This document shows, piece after piece, positions 16,669 through 26,651 of a DNA stretch of 64,000 nucleotides. This DNA is from Aquisalimonas lutea. Its GTDB lineage: Bacteria > Pseudomonadota > Gammaproteobacteria > Nitrococcales > Aquisalimonadaceae. The stretch covers positions 126,943-190,942 of the forward strand of contig NZ_JAUFPK010000004.1 of assembly GCF_030409225.1 (NCBI RefSeq), in the 5' to 3' direction. Each line of letters begins with the position of its first letter. The stretch's first letter is position 1. The notes below the pieces were generated by a model. The model was not told where the DNA came from. It saw only the letters and a list, made by a program, of their open reading frames with translations, and ran no database searches. The position numbers and the translations under genes are program-made.

Positions 16669-18825
16669 ATGGCAACGGCCGCAGGGGTTTTCAGCAACAT
16701 CCGGCAGTACAGCAGGAACGGGCTGGGGACGCCGCTGCTGCTCATGGCGTTGCTGGCCATGATGGTCGTGCCCCTGCCGCCCCTGGCCCTGGACATGCTG
16801 TTCACCTTCAATATCACCCTGTCGCTGGTGGTCATGCTGGTGGCGGTGTATACGCCGCGCCCCCTGGAGTTCGCGGTCTTCCCCACGGTGCTGCTGCTGG
16901 CCACGCTGCTGCGCCTGGCGCTGAACGTCGCCTCGACCCGGGTCATCCTTCTCAACGGCCATACCGGCACCGACGCCGCCGGCGACGTCATCCGCGCGTT
17001 CGGCGAGTTCGTGGTGGGCGGCAACTACGCGGTCGGCCTGGTGGTCTTCGCCATCCTGGTGATCATCAACTTCGTGGTGGTAACCAAGGGAGCGGGGCGC
17101 ATCTCCGAGGTCACCGCGCGCTTCACCCTGGATGCCCTGCCGGGCAAGCAGATGGCCATCGACGCCGATCTCAACGCCGGGCTCATCGACCAGGACACCG
17201 CCCGGACCCGTCGCGCCGAGGTTTCCCAGGAGGCGGACTTCTACGGCTCCATGGACGGTGCCAGCAAGTTCGTCCGCGGCGACGCCATCGCCGGCATCCT
17301 GATCCTGTTCATCAACATCATCGGCGGGCTGTTCATCGGCATCCTGCAGCACGGCATGGCTTTCCAGCACGCCATCAACAACTACACGCTGCTGACCATC
17401 GGCGACGGCCTGGTGGCGCAGATCCCCTCCCTGGTGCTGTCCACCGGCGCCGCCATTCTGGTCACGCGGGTCTCTTCGTCCCAGGACATGGCCGGCGAGG
17501 TCATGCGCACCCTCCTGGGCAAGCCCCGGGCCCTGGGGGTGAGCGCGGTGGTGCTGGGCATCATGGGGCTGATCCCCGGCATGCCGAACCTGGCGTTCCT
17601 GTCGCTGGCGGGGATCGCGGGCTTCGCTGCGTGGCGGATCCACCGCAACCAGGCGGTCACGCCGGAGGTGGAGACCGCCGCCGAGCAGCAGCGCGCCGCG
17701 GCGACCACGGCCCGGGACGCCCAGGGGCAGGGACAGCAGGCCCCGGCCCGGTCGGGCGAGTCCCAGGAACTCACCTGGGAGGACGTGCCGCCGGTGGACA
17801 CCATCGGCCTGGAGGTGGGCTACGGCCTGATCCCCCTGGTGGACAAGAACCAGGGCGGGCAGCTTCTCAGCCGTATCAAGGGCGTGCGCAAGAAGGTCTC
17901 CCAGGACCTCGGATTCCTGATTCCCACCGTCCACATCCGCGACAACCTGGATCTGGGCCCCAATACCTACCGGATCAGCGTCCTGGGCGTGCCCATGGGC
18001 GAGGCGGAGCTCCAGCCCAGCAAGGAGATGGCCATCAACCCCGGAACGGTTCAGGGCGAGATCAAGGGCCAGGCCACACGCGATCCGGCCTTCGGCCTGG
18101 AGGCGGTGTGGATCGACCCGTCCCAGCGGGATTATGCCCAGACCATGGGGTACACGGTGGTGGACGCCAGCACCGTGGCGGCGACGCACCTGAGCCAGAT
18201 CATCCAGACCCATGCCCACGAGCTGCTCGGCCACGAGGAGGTGCAGAAGCTCCTGGACATGCTCGCGCGCAACCAGCCGAAGCTGGTCGAGGAGCTGGTC
18301 CCGAACACCCTGCCGCTGTCGACGGTGGTGCGGGTGCTGCAGAACCTGCTGGAAGAGCGCATCCCCATTCGCGACATGCGCACCGTCGTCGAGACGCTGG
18401 CGGAGTATGGCCAGGCAAACAAGGACCCCGCCAGCCTCACGGCTGCGGTGCGCGAGGCGCTCGGGCGCATGATCGTGCAGAACGTTGCGGGCATGGCCCG
18501 GGAGGTGCCGGTGATCACGCTCGATCCGCAGCTGGAACAGTTATTGCTCAATACCGTCCAGGGCGGCGGCGACGGTGCCGCCGGGTTCGAGCCCGGCCTG
18601 GCCGACCGTCTCCAGCGCTCCCTGGCGGAGACGGCCCAGCGCCAGGAGATGGCGAATCAGCCCGCGGTGCTGCTGACGGCGCCGCAGCTGCGCGGCTGGT
18701 TGTCGCGGCTGACGCGGCACAGCGTGCAGGGGCTCAACGTCCTCTCGTACAACGAGGTTCCGGACGAGAAGCAGGTGAAGATCGTGGCCTCCATCGGCCA
18801 GCAACAGGTCGCCCAGGGAAGCTAG
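16669..18825 (+). CDS. flhA: Flagellar export gate protein FlhA
   Basis: FlhA is the largest export-gate protein, forming the cytoplasmic nonameric ring. Eight membrane helices fill about residues 22-325, with the FHIPEP-type region (LRLALNVASTRVIL, then DALPGKQMAIDADLNAG). The cytoplasmic domain from about 370 holds the chaperone-binding ring. A Gln/Ala-rich linker at 335-365 is longer than in Salmonella. Length of 718 residues fits. Confidence 0.97.
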   Translation: MATAAGVFSNIRQYSRNGLGTPLLLMALLAMMVVPLPPLALDMLFTFNITLSLVVMLVAVYTPRPLEFAVFPTVLLLATLLRLALNVASTRVILLNGHTGTDAAGDVIRAFGEFVVGGNYAVGLVVFAILVIINFVVVTKGAGRISEVTARFTLDALPGKQMAIDADLNAGLIDQDTARTRRAEVSQEADFYGSMDGASKFVRGDAIAGILILFINIIGGLFIGILQHGMAFQHAINNYTLLTIGDGLVAQIPSLVLSTGAAILVTRVSSSQDMAGEVMRTLLGKPRALGVSAVVLGIMGLIPGMPNLAFLSLAGIAGFAAWRIHRNQAVTPEVETAAEQQRAAATTARDAQGQGQQAPARSGESQELTWEDVPPVDTIGLEVGYGLIPLVDKNQGGQLLSRIKGVRKKVSQDLGFLIPTVHIRDNLDLGPNTYRISVLGVPMGEAELQPSKEMAINPGTVQGEIKGQATRDPAFGLEAVWIDPSQRDYAQTMGYTVVDASTVAATHLSQIIQTHAHELLGHEEVQKLLDMLARNQPKLVEELVPNTLPLSTVVRVLQNLLEERIPIRDMRTVVETLAEYGQANKDPASLTAAVREALGRMIVQNVAGMAREVPVITLDPQLEQLLLNTVQGGGDGAAGFEPGLADRLQRSLAETAQRQEMANQPAVLLTAPQLRGWLSRLTRHSVQGLNVLSYNEVPDEKQVKIVASIGQQQVAQGS

Positions 18826-18856
18826 GGCGGTTAACCGGGAATAACGGGGTGGGATC

Positions 18857-20275
18857 ATGAAGATCAGGCGGATTCAGGCGAAGACCATGCGGCAGGGGAT
18901 CCGGCGCGTGCGCGACGAGATCGGCCCCCAGGCAGTGATTCTCTCCTCCCGCGAAGTCCAGGACGGGGTGGAGGTCATCGCGGCGCTGGATTTCGACGAG
19001 GAATCGGTCCGCGAGCAGGCGCGCCGCGACGAGCGGCGCGTCGCCCCTGCCGAAGAGCCGGAGGACGGCCCGGGCCACGGGTCGCTGGCCGAGCCGGCGG
19101 ATTTCGCCGCACTGCTGCAGCAGGCGGGGCGCACGGGCGGTACGGACGGCGGCGACCGGGGCCCCGGAGAACAACGCCAGCGGATTGACGTCCAGGTAGA
19201 CGATCCTCTGACGCAGGACGATCTGGATGCGATGGGGTTCGCAGACAGCCCGGCGCGGGAACCCCAGACTGAACGGGCATCTTCGGGAAGAGACAGGGAG
19301 CGGCAGCGAAGCGCGCCGGCATCGGCCCGGGCGGAGGAGCCCTCGGTCCAGGCCATGCGCAGCGAGCTGAAGACCCTGCGGACCCTGTTCGAGAACCAGC
19401 TGTCCGTGATGCAGTGGCAGGAGCAGGGCCGCAGCAATCCCACGCGCACCACGCTGCTGCGTCAGCTCACGGAGCTGGGCCTGGGCCCGGAGGTATGCCG
19501 CAAGCTGGCGGATCGCGCCGACGCCTCGCTGGAGCCCGCGGTCGCGCTGCGGCAGGCGCTGCACACGGTGGCGCGCCACCTGCCGGTCAAGCGCGACGAG
19601 CTGCTGGACCGGGGCGGCGTCGTGGCGGTGGTCGGGCCCACCGGCGTGGGCAAGACCACCACGGTGGCCAAGCTGGCGGCGCGTTTCGCGCTTCGCCACG
19701 GGCGCCACACGGTGGCCCTGGTGAGCACGGACAATTTCCGTATCGGCGCCCAGGACCAGCTGCGGAATTTCGCCCGCATCCTGGGGGTGCCGGTGCACAC
19801 GGCGGGCAACGCGCCGGAGCTGGAGACGGTGCTCGGCGATCTTGCCGACAAGCGGCTGGTACTGGTGGATACGGCGGGCATGAGTCAGCGGGATATGCGA
19901 TTGGCGGAGCAGTTCAACACTCTCAAGGCGCTGGGCGACCGCATCCGCAGCTACCTGGTACTGTCCGCGAACACCCAGCTGGCGACGCTCAACGAGACGG
20001 TCAAGGCCTATGCGCGGGCAAAGCCCGCGGGCTGCATCCTGACCAAGACGGACGAGGCCACCAGCCTGGGGGCGGCGATCACCGTGCTGCTCCAGCAGCG
20101 CGTGCCGGTGAGCTTCATCGGCAACGGCCAGCGGGTGCCCGAGGATCTGACCCCGGCCCGGGGTGATAAGCTCGTCCACGAGGCCGTGCGGCTGGTGCGC
20201 GAGTACGGCCGCAGCGTGGACGACGACCAGATGGCGGTGGCGTTCGGCGCGCAGACTTCCGCCGGCAGTGCCTAG
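18857..20275 (+). CDS. flhF: Polar flagellum placement GTPase FlhF
   Basis: FlhF is an SRP-type GTPase that recruits FliF to the pole. The N-terminal B domain (KTMRQGIRRVRDEIGPQAVI) and a long charged linker (about 70-155) precede the NG domain from about 175. G1 is GPTGVGKTTT (about 260-269), with DTAGM and TKTDEATSLG further on. It lies before fleN, its antagonist in number control. Length is 472 residues. Confidence 0.96.
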   Translation: MKIRRIQAKTMRQGIRRVRDEIGPQAVILSSREVQDGVEVIAALDFDEESVREQARRDERRVAPAEEPEDGPGHGSLAEPADFAALLQQAGRTGGTDGGDRGPGEQRQRIDVQVDDPLTQDDLDAMGFADSPAREPQTERASSGRDRERQRSAPASARAEEPSVQAMRSELKTLRTLFENQLSVMQWQEQGRSNPTRTTLLRQLTELGLGPEVCRKLADRADASLEPAVALRQALHTVARHLPVKRDELLDRGGVVAVVGPTGVGKTTTVAKLAARFALRHGRHTVALVSTDNFRIGAQDQLRNFARILGVPVHTAGNAPELETVLGDLADKRLVLVDTAGMSQRDMRLAEQFNTLKALGDRIRSYLVLSANTQLATLNETVKAYARAKPAGCILTKTDEATSLGAAITVLLQQRVPVSFIGNGQRVPEDLTPARGDKLVHEAVRLVREYGRSVDDDQMAVAFGAQTSAGSA

Positions 20276-20339
20276 CCGTGGCGGGGCGCAGCGGGGCGTC
20301 CCGCCACGACATGACAATAGCGAAGAGAATCAACGACTC

Positions 20340-21206
20340 ATGGATCAGGCAGCGGGGCTGAGGCGAATGAGCAACCCGAAACCGGTAAAGGTTATCGCGG
20401 TGGCCAGCGGCAAGGGAGGCGTCGGCAAGAGCAGCGTATCCGTGAACCTGGCCGTGGCCCTGGCGACGGCGGGCAACCGGGTGCTGCTCATGGACGCGGA
20501 CCTGGGGCTGGCGAACGTGGATGTGCTGCTGGGCCTCAGCCCGCGGTACAACCTGGGCCACGTCCTCGACGGCGAGGCGGAGCTGGAGGAGATCCTGGTC
20601 GAGGGGCCGGGAGGCATCCAGATCATTCCTGCCTCGTCCGGCACCAAGCGCATGGCGGAGCTCGGGCCGGCGGAGAACGCCGGGCTCATCCGCAGCTTCA
20701 GCGAGCTCAGCGGCGACTGGGACTACCTGGTCATCGACACCGCCGCCGGGATCGCCGACAGCGTCATCAGCTTCGCGCGGGCCGCCCGGGAAGTGCTGGT
20801 GGTGGCCTGCGACGAGCCGTCGTCCATCACGGACGCCTACGCCCTGATCAAGGTGCTGCATCGCGACTACGGTGTCGAGCGGGTGCACATGGTGGCGAAC
20901 ATGGTCTCCAGCGCGTCCGAGGGCCAGGAGCTTCACGGCAAGCTGGCGCGCGTGTGCGAGCGCTATCTCGATCTCACCGTGGCCTACATGGGAGCGATTC
21001 CGCGGGATGACGCCATGCGCAAGGCGGTCCAGCGGCAGCAGGCGGTGGTGACGGCCTATCCCGGCAGCCCGGCGGGGCGCGCCTACAGGGAGATGGCGAA
21101 GCGCGTCGAGAAGCTGCCTCTGCCGGGCCGGGTGGAGGGCCACCTGGAATTCTTCGTGGAACGGCTGGTGCAGTACAACGCCCAGGGCGGGGAGGTGGTG
21201 CAATGA
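20340..21206 (+). CDS. fleN: Flagellar number regulator FleN/FlhG (MinD-like ATPase)
   Basis: FleN limits flagella to one per pole by acting on FlhF and FleQ. The deviant Walker A is SGKGGVGKSSVS at about residues 20-31. A Walker B-type LVIDTAAG and the MinD fold follow. ATG 20340 gives 288 residues and a normal N-terminus; upstream open frame overlapping flhF is a shadow. The N-terminal MDQAAGLR sequence is the FlhF-activating helix found in FlhG proteins. It overlaps fliA by 4 bp. Confidence 0.95.
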   Translation: MDQAAGLRRMSNPKPVKVIAVASGKGGVGKSSVSVNLAVALATAGNRVLLMDADLGLANVDVLLGLSPRYNLGHVLDGEAELEEILVEGPGGIQIIPASSGTKRMAELGPAENAGLIRSFSELSGDWDYLVIDTAAGIADSVISFARAAREVLVVACDEPSSITDAYALIKVLHRDYGVERVHMVANMVSSASEGQELHGKLARVCERYLDLTVAYMGAIPRDDAMRKAVQRQQAVVTAYPGSPAGRAYREMAKRVEKLPLPGRVEGHLEFFVERLVQYNAQGGEVVQ

Positions 21207-21931
21207 AACCGCGGGCGGCCCTGTACTCCGAAATCCAGGCGCAGAACAGCGAGAACGACCTGCTGGTGCAGCACGCACCGCTGGTCAAGCGGATCGCCCA
21301 CCACATGCTCGCGCGCCTGCCGGACAGCGTGCAGCTGGAGGACCTCATCCAGTCCGGCATGATTGGGCTGCTGGAGGCGGCGCGCCAGTTCGACTCCTCC
21401 CAGGGCGCTAGCTTCACTACCTACGCCGGCATCCGCATCCGGGGCGCCATGCTCGACGAGATCCGCCGGCTGGACTGGACGCCGCGCTCGGTCCACCGGC
21501 GGGGCCGGGAGGTGGCCCAGGCCGCCCGGGAGATCGAGAACCGTACCGGCCGGGATGCCCGGGACAGCGAGATCATGGAAGCGCTGGGAATGACTGCCGA
21601 CGACTACTACCAGGTGCTCCACGACGTCTCCACGGCGCGGCTTTTCAGCCTCGACGAGGCCTCGCCGAGTACCGGCGAGGCCCGGGAGCCGGAAAGCGAC
21701 GACGACGGCCCGGCCCGCCGGCTCGAGGATGCAGGATTCCGCCAGGCCCTGGCCGAGGCCATTGCCGGACTGCCGGAGCGCGAGCAGCTGGTGATGTCGC
21801 TGTACTACGAGCAGGAGCTGAATCTGCGGGAGATCGGCGAAGTGCTCGGCGTCACGGAATCGCGGATCAGCCAGATCCACGGGCGGATCATGCTCAAGTT
21901 GAAGGACCGTCTTGCCGATTGGACGGGGTAG
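21203..21931 (+). CDS. fliA: Flagellar sigma factor FliA (sigma-28)
   Basis: FliA directs late flagellar and chemotaxis genes. Region 2 (LVQHAPLVKRIAHHML, EDLIQSGMIGLLEAARQFD) and region 4 (LPEREQLVMSLYYEQELNLREIGEVLGVTESRISQIH in pieces) are complete over 242 residues. It overlaps the fleN stop (ATGA). The downstream gap to cheY is 139 bp, and I saw no convincing sigma-28 element in it. Confidence 0.96.
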   Translation: MKPRAALYSEIQAQNSENDLLVQHAPLVKRIAHHMLARLPDSVQLEDLIQSGMIGLLEAARQFDSSQGASFTTYAGIRIRGAMLDEIRRLDWTPRSVHRRGREVAQAAREIENRTGRDARDSEIMEALGMTADDYYQVLHDVSTARLFSLDEASPSTGEAREPESDDDGPARRLEDAGFRQALAEAIAGLPEREQLVMSLYYEQELNLREIGEVLGVTESRISQIHGRIMLKLKDRLADWTG

Positions 21932-22070
21932 GAGATCCGTGGGTGAGCCGGCGCCCGGGTGCCGGAACTGCGCCGTGGTTGGCAGACGACACGGGTTATC
22001 GCGGGCAGCATGGCGTTCATCTGCCCCAGCAGCACACCCGGTGACTCGATCAACGCAAAGGTGAGTGACA

Positions 22071-22466
22071 GTGAGTCAGGACAAGAACATGAAGATCCTC
22101 ATCGTGGACGACTTCTCCACGATGCGGCGCATCATCAAGAACCTGCTGCGCGATCTCGGCTACAACAACACGGCCGAGGCGGACGACGGCAACACGGCGC
22201 TGCCGATGCTCAAGAAGGGCGGGTTCGATTTCCTCGTTACCGACTGGAACATGCCGGGCATGGACGGCCTGCAGCTGCTCAAGAACGTGCGCGCCGAGGA
22301 GGATCTCAAGACCCTGCCGGTGCTGATGGTCACGGCGGAGTCGAAGCGCGAGCAGATCATCGAGGCCGCTCAGGCCGGGGTCAACGGCTACATCGTCAAG
22401 CCGTTCACCGCCGCCACGCTGAAGGAGAAGATCGACAAGATCTTCGAGCGCATCGAGTCGGCCTGA
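22071..22466 (+). CDS. cheY: Chemotaxis response regulator CheY
   Basis: CheY carries the signal from CheA to FliM. The single receiver domain is complete, with acidic pair DD near the start ([13 protein letters not shown]), phospho-Asp in [12 protein letters not shown] and Lys in [10 protein letters not shown]. Three starts are possible: GTG 22065, GTG 22071 (preceded by AAGGTGAG) and ATG 22089 (preceded by AGGA). I chose 22071 because relatives often begin a few residues before MKILIVDD. cheZ follows after 13 bp. Confidence 0.95.
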   Translation: MSQDKNMKILIVDDFSTMRRIIKNLLRDLGYNNTAEADDGNTALPMLKKGGFDFLVTDWNMPGMDGLQLLKNVRAEEDLKTLPVLMVTAESKREQIIEAAQAGVNGYIVKPFTAATLKEKIDKIFERIESA

Positions 22467-22479
22467 CAAGGAGCCGTGA

Positions 22480-23244
22480 ATGAGCACCGAAACCATGGAT
22501 CTCGAGCAGTACGCCGACAAGGCGCGCGAGCTGCTCACCGCCATCGAGGCGGGCGACAGGGAAGAGGTCGGGCAGCGCCTCGATGAGCTCACCCGCTTGC
22601 GCGAGACCGAGCTGTTCCGGGAGGTGGGCAAGCTCACCCGGGAGCTCCACGAGGCGCTGAAGACGTTCCGCACGGACAATCGCCTGGGCGATCTGGTAGC
22701 CACCGAGATCCCGGACGCCCAGGACCGGCTCAATCATGTCATCGAGCTCACGGAGAACGCGGCGCACCGGACGCTGACGGCCCTTGAGGAATCCCTGGAG
22801 ACGCTCTCGGGCATCGGCAGCGAAGGCCGGGAGCTGGCCGCGGAGTGGCAGCGCTTTCGCCAGCGCGAGATGGCGGCGCCGGAGTTCCGCGAGCTCAGCA
22901 AGCGCATGGACGACTTCTTCGAGCGCCTCCAGCGCGAGAGCGACGAGGTCCACGGCAAGCTCACGGACGCCCTCATGGCGCAGGACTACCAGGACCTCAC
23001 CGGACAGATCATCCGGCGGGTGATGAAGCTCGTGAAGGAAGTCGAGGACGGACTGGTCTCGCTCATCTCCCTTTCGGCGCCGCAGCGGGGTACGGAAGAG
23101 CGGAAAGCTGCCGATAACAAGACCGGTGAAGGGACTGGCGACGGTACAACCCTGGAGGGGCCGCAGGTCCCCGGGCACGAGTCCGACACCGCGGTCAGCG
23201 GGCAGGACGAGGTGGATGACCTCCTCTCCAGCCTCGGCTTCTGA
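22480..23244 (+). CDS. cheZ: CheY phosphatase CheZ
   Basis: CheZ dephosphorylates CheY. The long hairpin helix carries the catalytic motif QDYQDLTGQ (about residues 168-176). The C-terminal peptide DEVDDLLSSLGF is the CheY-docking tail, joined by a flexible, low-complexity linker. AAGGAG precedes ATG 22480. Length is 254 residues. Confidence 0.96.
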   Translation: MSTETMDLEQYADKARELLTAIEAGDREEVGQRLDELTRLRETELFREVGKLTRELHEALKTFRTDNRLGDLVATEIPDAQDRLNHVIELTENAAHRTLTALEESLETLSGIGSEGRELAAEWQRFRQREMAAPEFRELSKRMDDFFERLQRESDEVHGKLTDALMAQDYQDLTGQIIRRVMKLVKEVEDGLVSLISLSAPQRGTEERKAADNKTGEGTGDGTTLEGPQVPGHESDTAVSGQDEVDDLLSSLGF

Positions 23245-23318
23245 GGACGGTGACAGCAGCGGTTTGACGACGGCTCCGGAACGGCGGCGATCGGGTTCCG
23301 GAATCGGTTGGGGGCGGT

Positions 23319-25508
23319 ATGGCAACTGACACGCAAGACGAGATCGTGCGCGACTTCCTGGTGGAGTCCAGGGAAATCCTGGATGAGCTGGGCGAGCAGC
23401 TGGTGCAGCTGGAGCGCAAGCCGGAGCAGCAGGATCTGCTGCACGCGGTGTTCCGCGGCTTCCACACCATCAAGGGCGGGGCCGGCTTCCTGGGATTCGA
23501 TCCACTGGTGGATATCTGCCACCGCACGGAGGATCTCTTCAACCTCCTGCGCAACGGCGAGCGCCAGGTCACCCCGGAGCTCATGGACTACGTGCTGCGC
23601 GCGCTGGACGTGGTCAACAACCAGTTCGCCGATCTCGAGAACGGTGACGATCCGCGGTCGGCCCCGGAGGATCTCCTGCGCGCCCTGGAGCGGCTGCAGG
23701 AAGAGGAGCATCTGGGCGACGGCGACTCCGGCGGCGCGGAAACTGCGCCGGCCGCTGGCGCGCAGCCGGCGGCCAGCGACGCACCGGCGCAAGGCGGCGA
23801 CGACATCACCGAGGAGGAGTTCGAGGCCCTGCTGGATGCCATGGACGAGGACAAGCAGGAACCGGCAGCGCCTTCGACGGACGACGGCGGCGCGGCCGGC
23901 GCGGAAGACGGCGACGACATCACCGAGGACGAATTCGAGAAGGTGCTGGACCAGCTGCACGGGCCGGGCAAGCACCAGGGCGTGCCGGAGGCGGGTGACC
24001 CGCCGGCACCGTCCCGCTCCCAGGGTGACGGCGATGACGAGATTACCGAAGAGGAGTTCGAGAAGGTCCTCGACCAGCTCTACGGTCCCGGCCAGGCACC
24101 GACCAACGCCGCCGGCGGAGCCGCCGGCAGCGCGTCGGCCCAGTCGGCGGCTGCGGGTACGCAGCCGGCGGAGGCCCCGGCCCGTGCAGCGGATTCCGGC
24201 GCGGCGGCCGGGGACAAGCCGTCCTCGGCGAAGCCTGCCGCCGGCTCGGGCGGTGGCGGCGGCGGTAACCAGGACGGCGGCGGCAACGCCGGTGGCGGCG
24301 GTGGCGGCGGCGCCAAGGGTGGCGGCGATACCTCCGTACGCGTGGACACCAGCAAGCTCGACGACATCATGAACCTGGTGGGGGAGCTGGTGCTGGTGCG
24401 CAACCGCCTGAGCACCATCCGCTCCCAGTACGAAGACGAGCGCATGGGACAGGCCGTGGCCGACCTGGAGCTGGTCACCTCCGATCTCCAGAGTGCGGTC
24501 ATGAAGACCCGCATGCAGCCCATCAAGAAGGTCTTCGGGCGTTTCCCGCGGCAGGTGCGGGATCTCGCGCGCAGCCTGGGCAAGGAAGTGGACCTGCAGA
24601 TGTCCGGCGAGGAGACCGACCTGGACAAGAATCTCGTGGAGGCCCTGGCGGACCCGCTGGTCCACTTGGTGCGCAACTCCGTCGATCACGGCATCGAGCC
24701 ACCGGAGGACCGCCGCGCGGCGGGCAAGCCCAGCCAGGGCGTGCTGCGCCTGTCCGCCGAGCAGGAAGGCGACCACATCCTGCTGGTGATCGCCGACGAC
24801 GGCAAGGGCATGGACCCCGAGGCGCTGCGGAGCAAGGTGGTGGAGAAGGGGCTGATGGACCGCGAGTCGGCCAACCGCCTGGACGAGAAGGACTGCTTCA
24901 ATCTCATCTTCATGCCCGGGTTTTCCACCAAGGCCGAGATCTCCGATGTCTCCGGCCGGGGCGTGGGCATGGACGTGGTCAAGACCAAGATCTCCCAGCT
25001 CAACGGCACCGTGGATATCGACTCGGCGCCGGGCCGCGGGACCACGCTGCGCGTTAAGGTGCCGCTGACCCTGGCCATCCTGCCCACCCTCATGGTGCGC
25101 ATGCGCGGGCGCAAGTTCGCGCTGCCCATGTCCGTGGTCAGCGAGATCTTCGAGCTGGAGATGAACAAGACCAAGGTGGTGGACAACCGCCGCGTGGTCA
25201 TGGTGCGGCGCAAGGCCATGCCGCTGTTCTTCCTGGAACGCTGGATCGACTCCATCGGCAGCCTGGAGACCAAGGATCCCAACGCCGCCCGCGAGGAGCA
25301 GCAGGTGGTGACCGTGAACGTGGGCAACCAGACCGTCGGGTTCGTGGTGGACGACGTCATCGGCCTGGAGGAGGTGGTGATCAAGCCGCTGGGCAGCATG
25401 CTCCAGGGCCTGCCCGGGCTTGCCGGCTCCACCATCACCGGGGACGGCAGCATTGCCCTGATCATCGATATCCCGAGCCTGGTCAAGACATTCGGCTCCA
25501 GCATGTAG
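23319..25508 (+). CDS. cheA: Chemotaxis histidine kinase CheA with repeated linker motif
   Basis: CheA phosphorylates CheY and CheB. Layout: HPt domain 1-105 with phospho-His49 (FHTIKGGAGF), linker 110-340, dimer domain from about 341, ATPase domain (LVHLVRNSVDHGIE, DDGKGMD, GRGVGMDVV) and C-terminal CheW-like domain about 590-725. A typical CheY-binding P2 domain is not obvious. Instead the linker carries three copies of an acidic DITEEEFEKVLDQL motif (about 161-176, 199-214, 239-255) followed by a Gly-rich run (about 309-337). Such linkers can dock ParP in polar systems (inference). Confidence 0.95.
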   Translation: MATDTQDEIVRDFLVESREILDELGEQLVQLERKPEQQDLLHAVFRGFHTIKGGAGFLGFDPLVDICHRTEDLFNLLRNGERQVTPELMDYVLRALDVVNNQFADLENGDDPRSAPEDLLRALERLQEEEHLGDGDSGGAETAPAAGAQPAASDAPAQGGDDITEEEFEALLDAMDEDKQEPAAPSTDDGGAAGAEDGDDITEDEFEKVLDQLHGPGKHQGVPEAGDPPAPSRSQGDGDDEITEEEFEKVLDQLYGPGQAPTNAAGGAAGSASAQSAAAGTQPAEAPARAADSGAAAGDKPSSAKPAAGSGGGGGGNQDGGGNAGGGGGGGAKGGGDTSVRVDTSKLDDIMNLVGELVLVRNRLSTIRSQYEDERMGQAVADLELVTSDLQSAVMKTRMQPIKKVFGRFPRQVRDLARSLGKEVDLQMSGEETDLDKNLVEALADPLVHLVRNSVDHGIEPPEDRRAAGKPSQGVLRLSAEQEGDHILLVIADDGKGMDPEALRSKVVEKGLMDRESANRLDEKDCFNLIFMPGFSTKAEISDVSGRGVGMDVVKTKISQLNGTVDIDSAPGRGTTLRVKVPLTLAILPTLMVRMRGRKFALPMSVVSEIFELEMNKTKVVDNRRVVMVRRKAMPLFFLERWIDSIGSLETKDPNAAREEQQVVTVNVGNQTVGFVVDDVIGLEEVVIKPLGSMLQGLPGLAGSTITGDGSIALIIDIPSLVKTFGSSM

Positions 25509-25556
25509 GCTCGCAGCCCGGGGCCGGAGAGGCTCGGCAGATCCCAGGAGAGATGC

Positions 25557-26642
25557 GTGGCGAAACGCGTATTGATCGTTGATGACTCCGGATTCTTCCG
25601 GAGACGAATCAAGGAAATGCTGTCCGCGGATCGCGGCCTGGAAGTGGTGGGCGAGGCCGCGGACGGCCGTCAGGCGGTGGAGGAGGCCGTCCGCCTGAAG
25701 CCGGACGTGATCACCATGGACATCGAGATGCCGGTGCTGGACGGCATCTCCGCCGTGCGGGAGATCATGCAGCGCCAGCCGACGCCGGTGCTGATGTTCT
25801 CGTCGCTGACATTCGAGGGCGCGCGGGCGACGCTGGACGCCCTGGAAGCAGGGGCGGTGGACTTCCTGCCCAAGCGCTTCTCGGACATCTCCTCCAATGC
25901 CGAGACGGCCCGCAAGCAACTGCAGGACCGCGTGCGCACGGTGGCGCGCGGGGCGAGGCCGAGCCCGGCCGGGCCCCGGGCGCGGCCGGCGAGCGCGCCG
26001 CCGGAGACCGGCGCGCCGGCGCGGCGCGAGACCACGGCCCCGGCCCGGCGCGCTCCCGCCGGTCCCGCGGTGCGCGATCTGGATCTGGTGGTCATCGGCG
26101 CCTCCACCGGCGGGCCGGTCGCCCTGCAGCGCGTCCTGGCAGCGCTGCCGGCGGGCTTTCCCCTGCCGATCCTGCTGGTGCAGCACATGCCGGCGAACTT
26201 CACCACCGCATTCGCGCAGCGCGTGGACAGCATGTCGCGGCTGAACGTGCGCGAGGCCGCCGACGGTGATGCCCTGGTGGCCGGCACGGCGCTGCTCGCG
26301 CCCGGCGGCATGCACATGGGCGTGCGCCGGCGTGGCGGCAACCTGGCGGTGTACACGGTGGAGCCCCGCGAGGGCGAGTTCTACAAGCCCAGCGTGGACG
26401 TCGCCCTGCGGGAGGCCACTCGTGCCTGCGGCGGGCGGGTGCTCGGGGTGATCCTGACCGGCATGGGGGCCGACGGCTGCGAGGGCGCCCGGGAGCTCAA
26501 GCGCCAGAAGGGGTACATCTGGTCCCAGGACGAGGCGACCAGCGTGATTTACGGTATGCCCGGCGCGGTGGCGCGGGCCGGGCTCACGGATCGCGAGCTG
26601 CCCGTGAGCGAGATCGGCGAGGCGCTGGCGCGCCTGTCGTAA
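25557..26642 (+). CDS. cheB: Chemotaxis methylesterase CheB
   Basis: CheB removes methyl groups from receptors when phosphorylated. The receiver domain (1-120) has phospho-Asp in ITMDIEMPVLDG. An Ala/Pro/Arg-rich linker (about 128-175) joins it to the esterase domain with the Ser in GASTGGP, the His in LVQHMPANF and the Asp in GMGADG. The start is GTG 25557 after CAGGAGA. Length is 361 residues. No cheR is adjacent in the window. Confidence 0.96.
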   Translation: MAKRVLIVDDSGFFRRRIKEMLSADRGLEVVGEAADGRQAVEEAVRLKPDVITMDIEMPVLDGISAVREIMQRQPTPVLMFSSLTFEGARATLDALEAGAVDFLPKRFSDISSNAETARKQLQDRVRTVARGARPSPAGPRARPASAPPETGAPARRETTAPARRAPAGPAVRDLDLVVIGASTGGPVALQRVLAALPAGFPLPILLVQHMPANFTTAFAQRVDSMSRLNVREAADGDALVAGTALLAPGGMHMGVRRRGGNLAVYTVEPREGEFYKPSVDVALREATRACGGRVLGVILTGMGADGCEGARELKRQKGYIWSQDEATSVIYGMPGAVARAGLTDRELPVSEIGEALARLS

Positions 26643-26651
26643 TCAAGGTTG

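Noticed and set aside
15301-18860. 977-residue minus and 1171-residue plus frames across flhB-flhA
   Set aside because: Both are alternate-frame shadows of well-supported flhB and flhA.
22986-26315. 1109-residue open frame antisense to cheA-cheB
   Set aside because: Antisense shadow; cheA and cheB have complete domains on the other strand.
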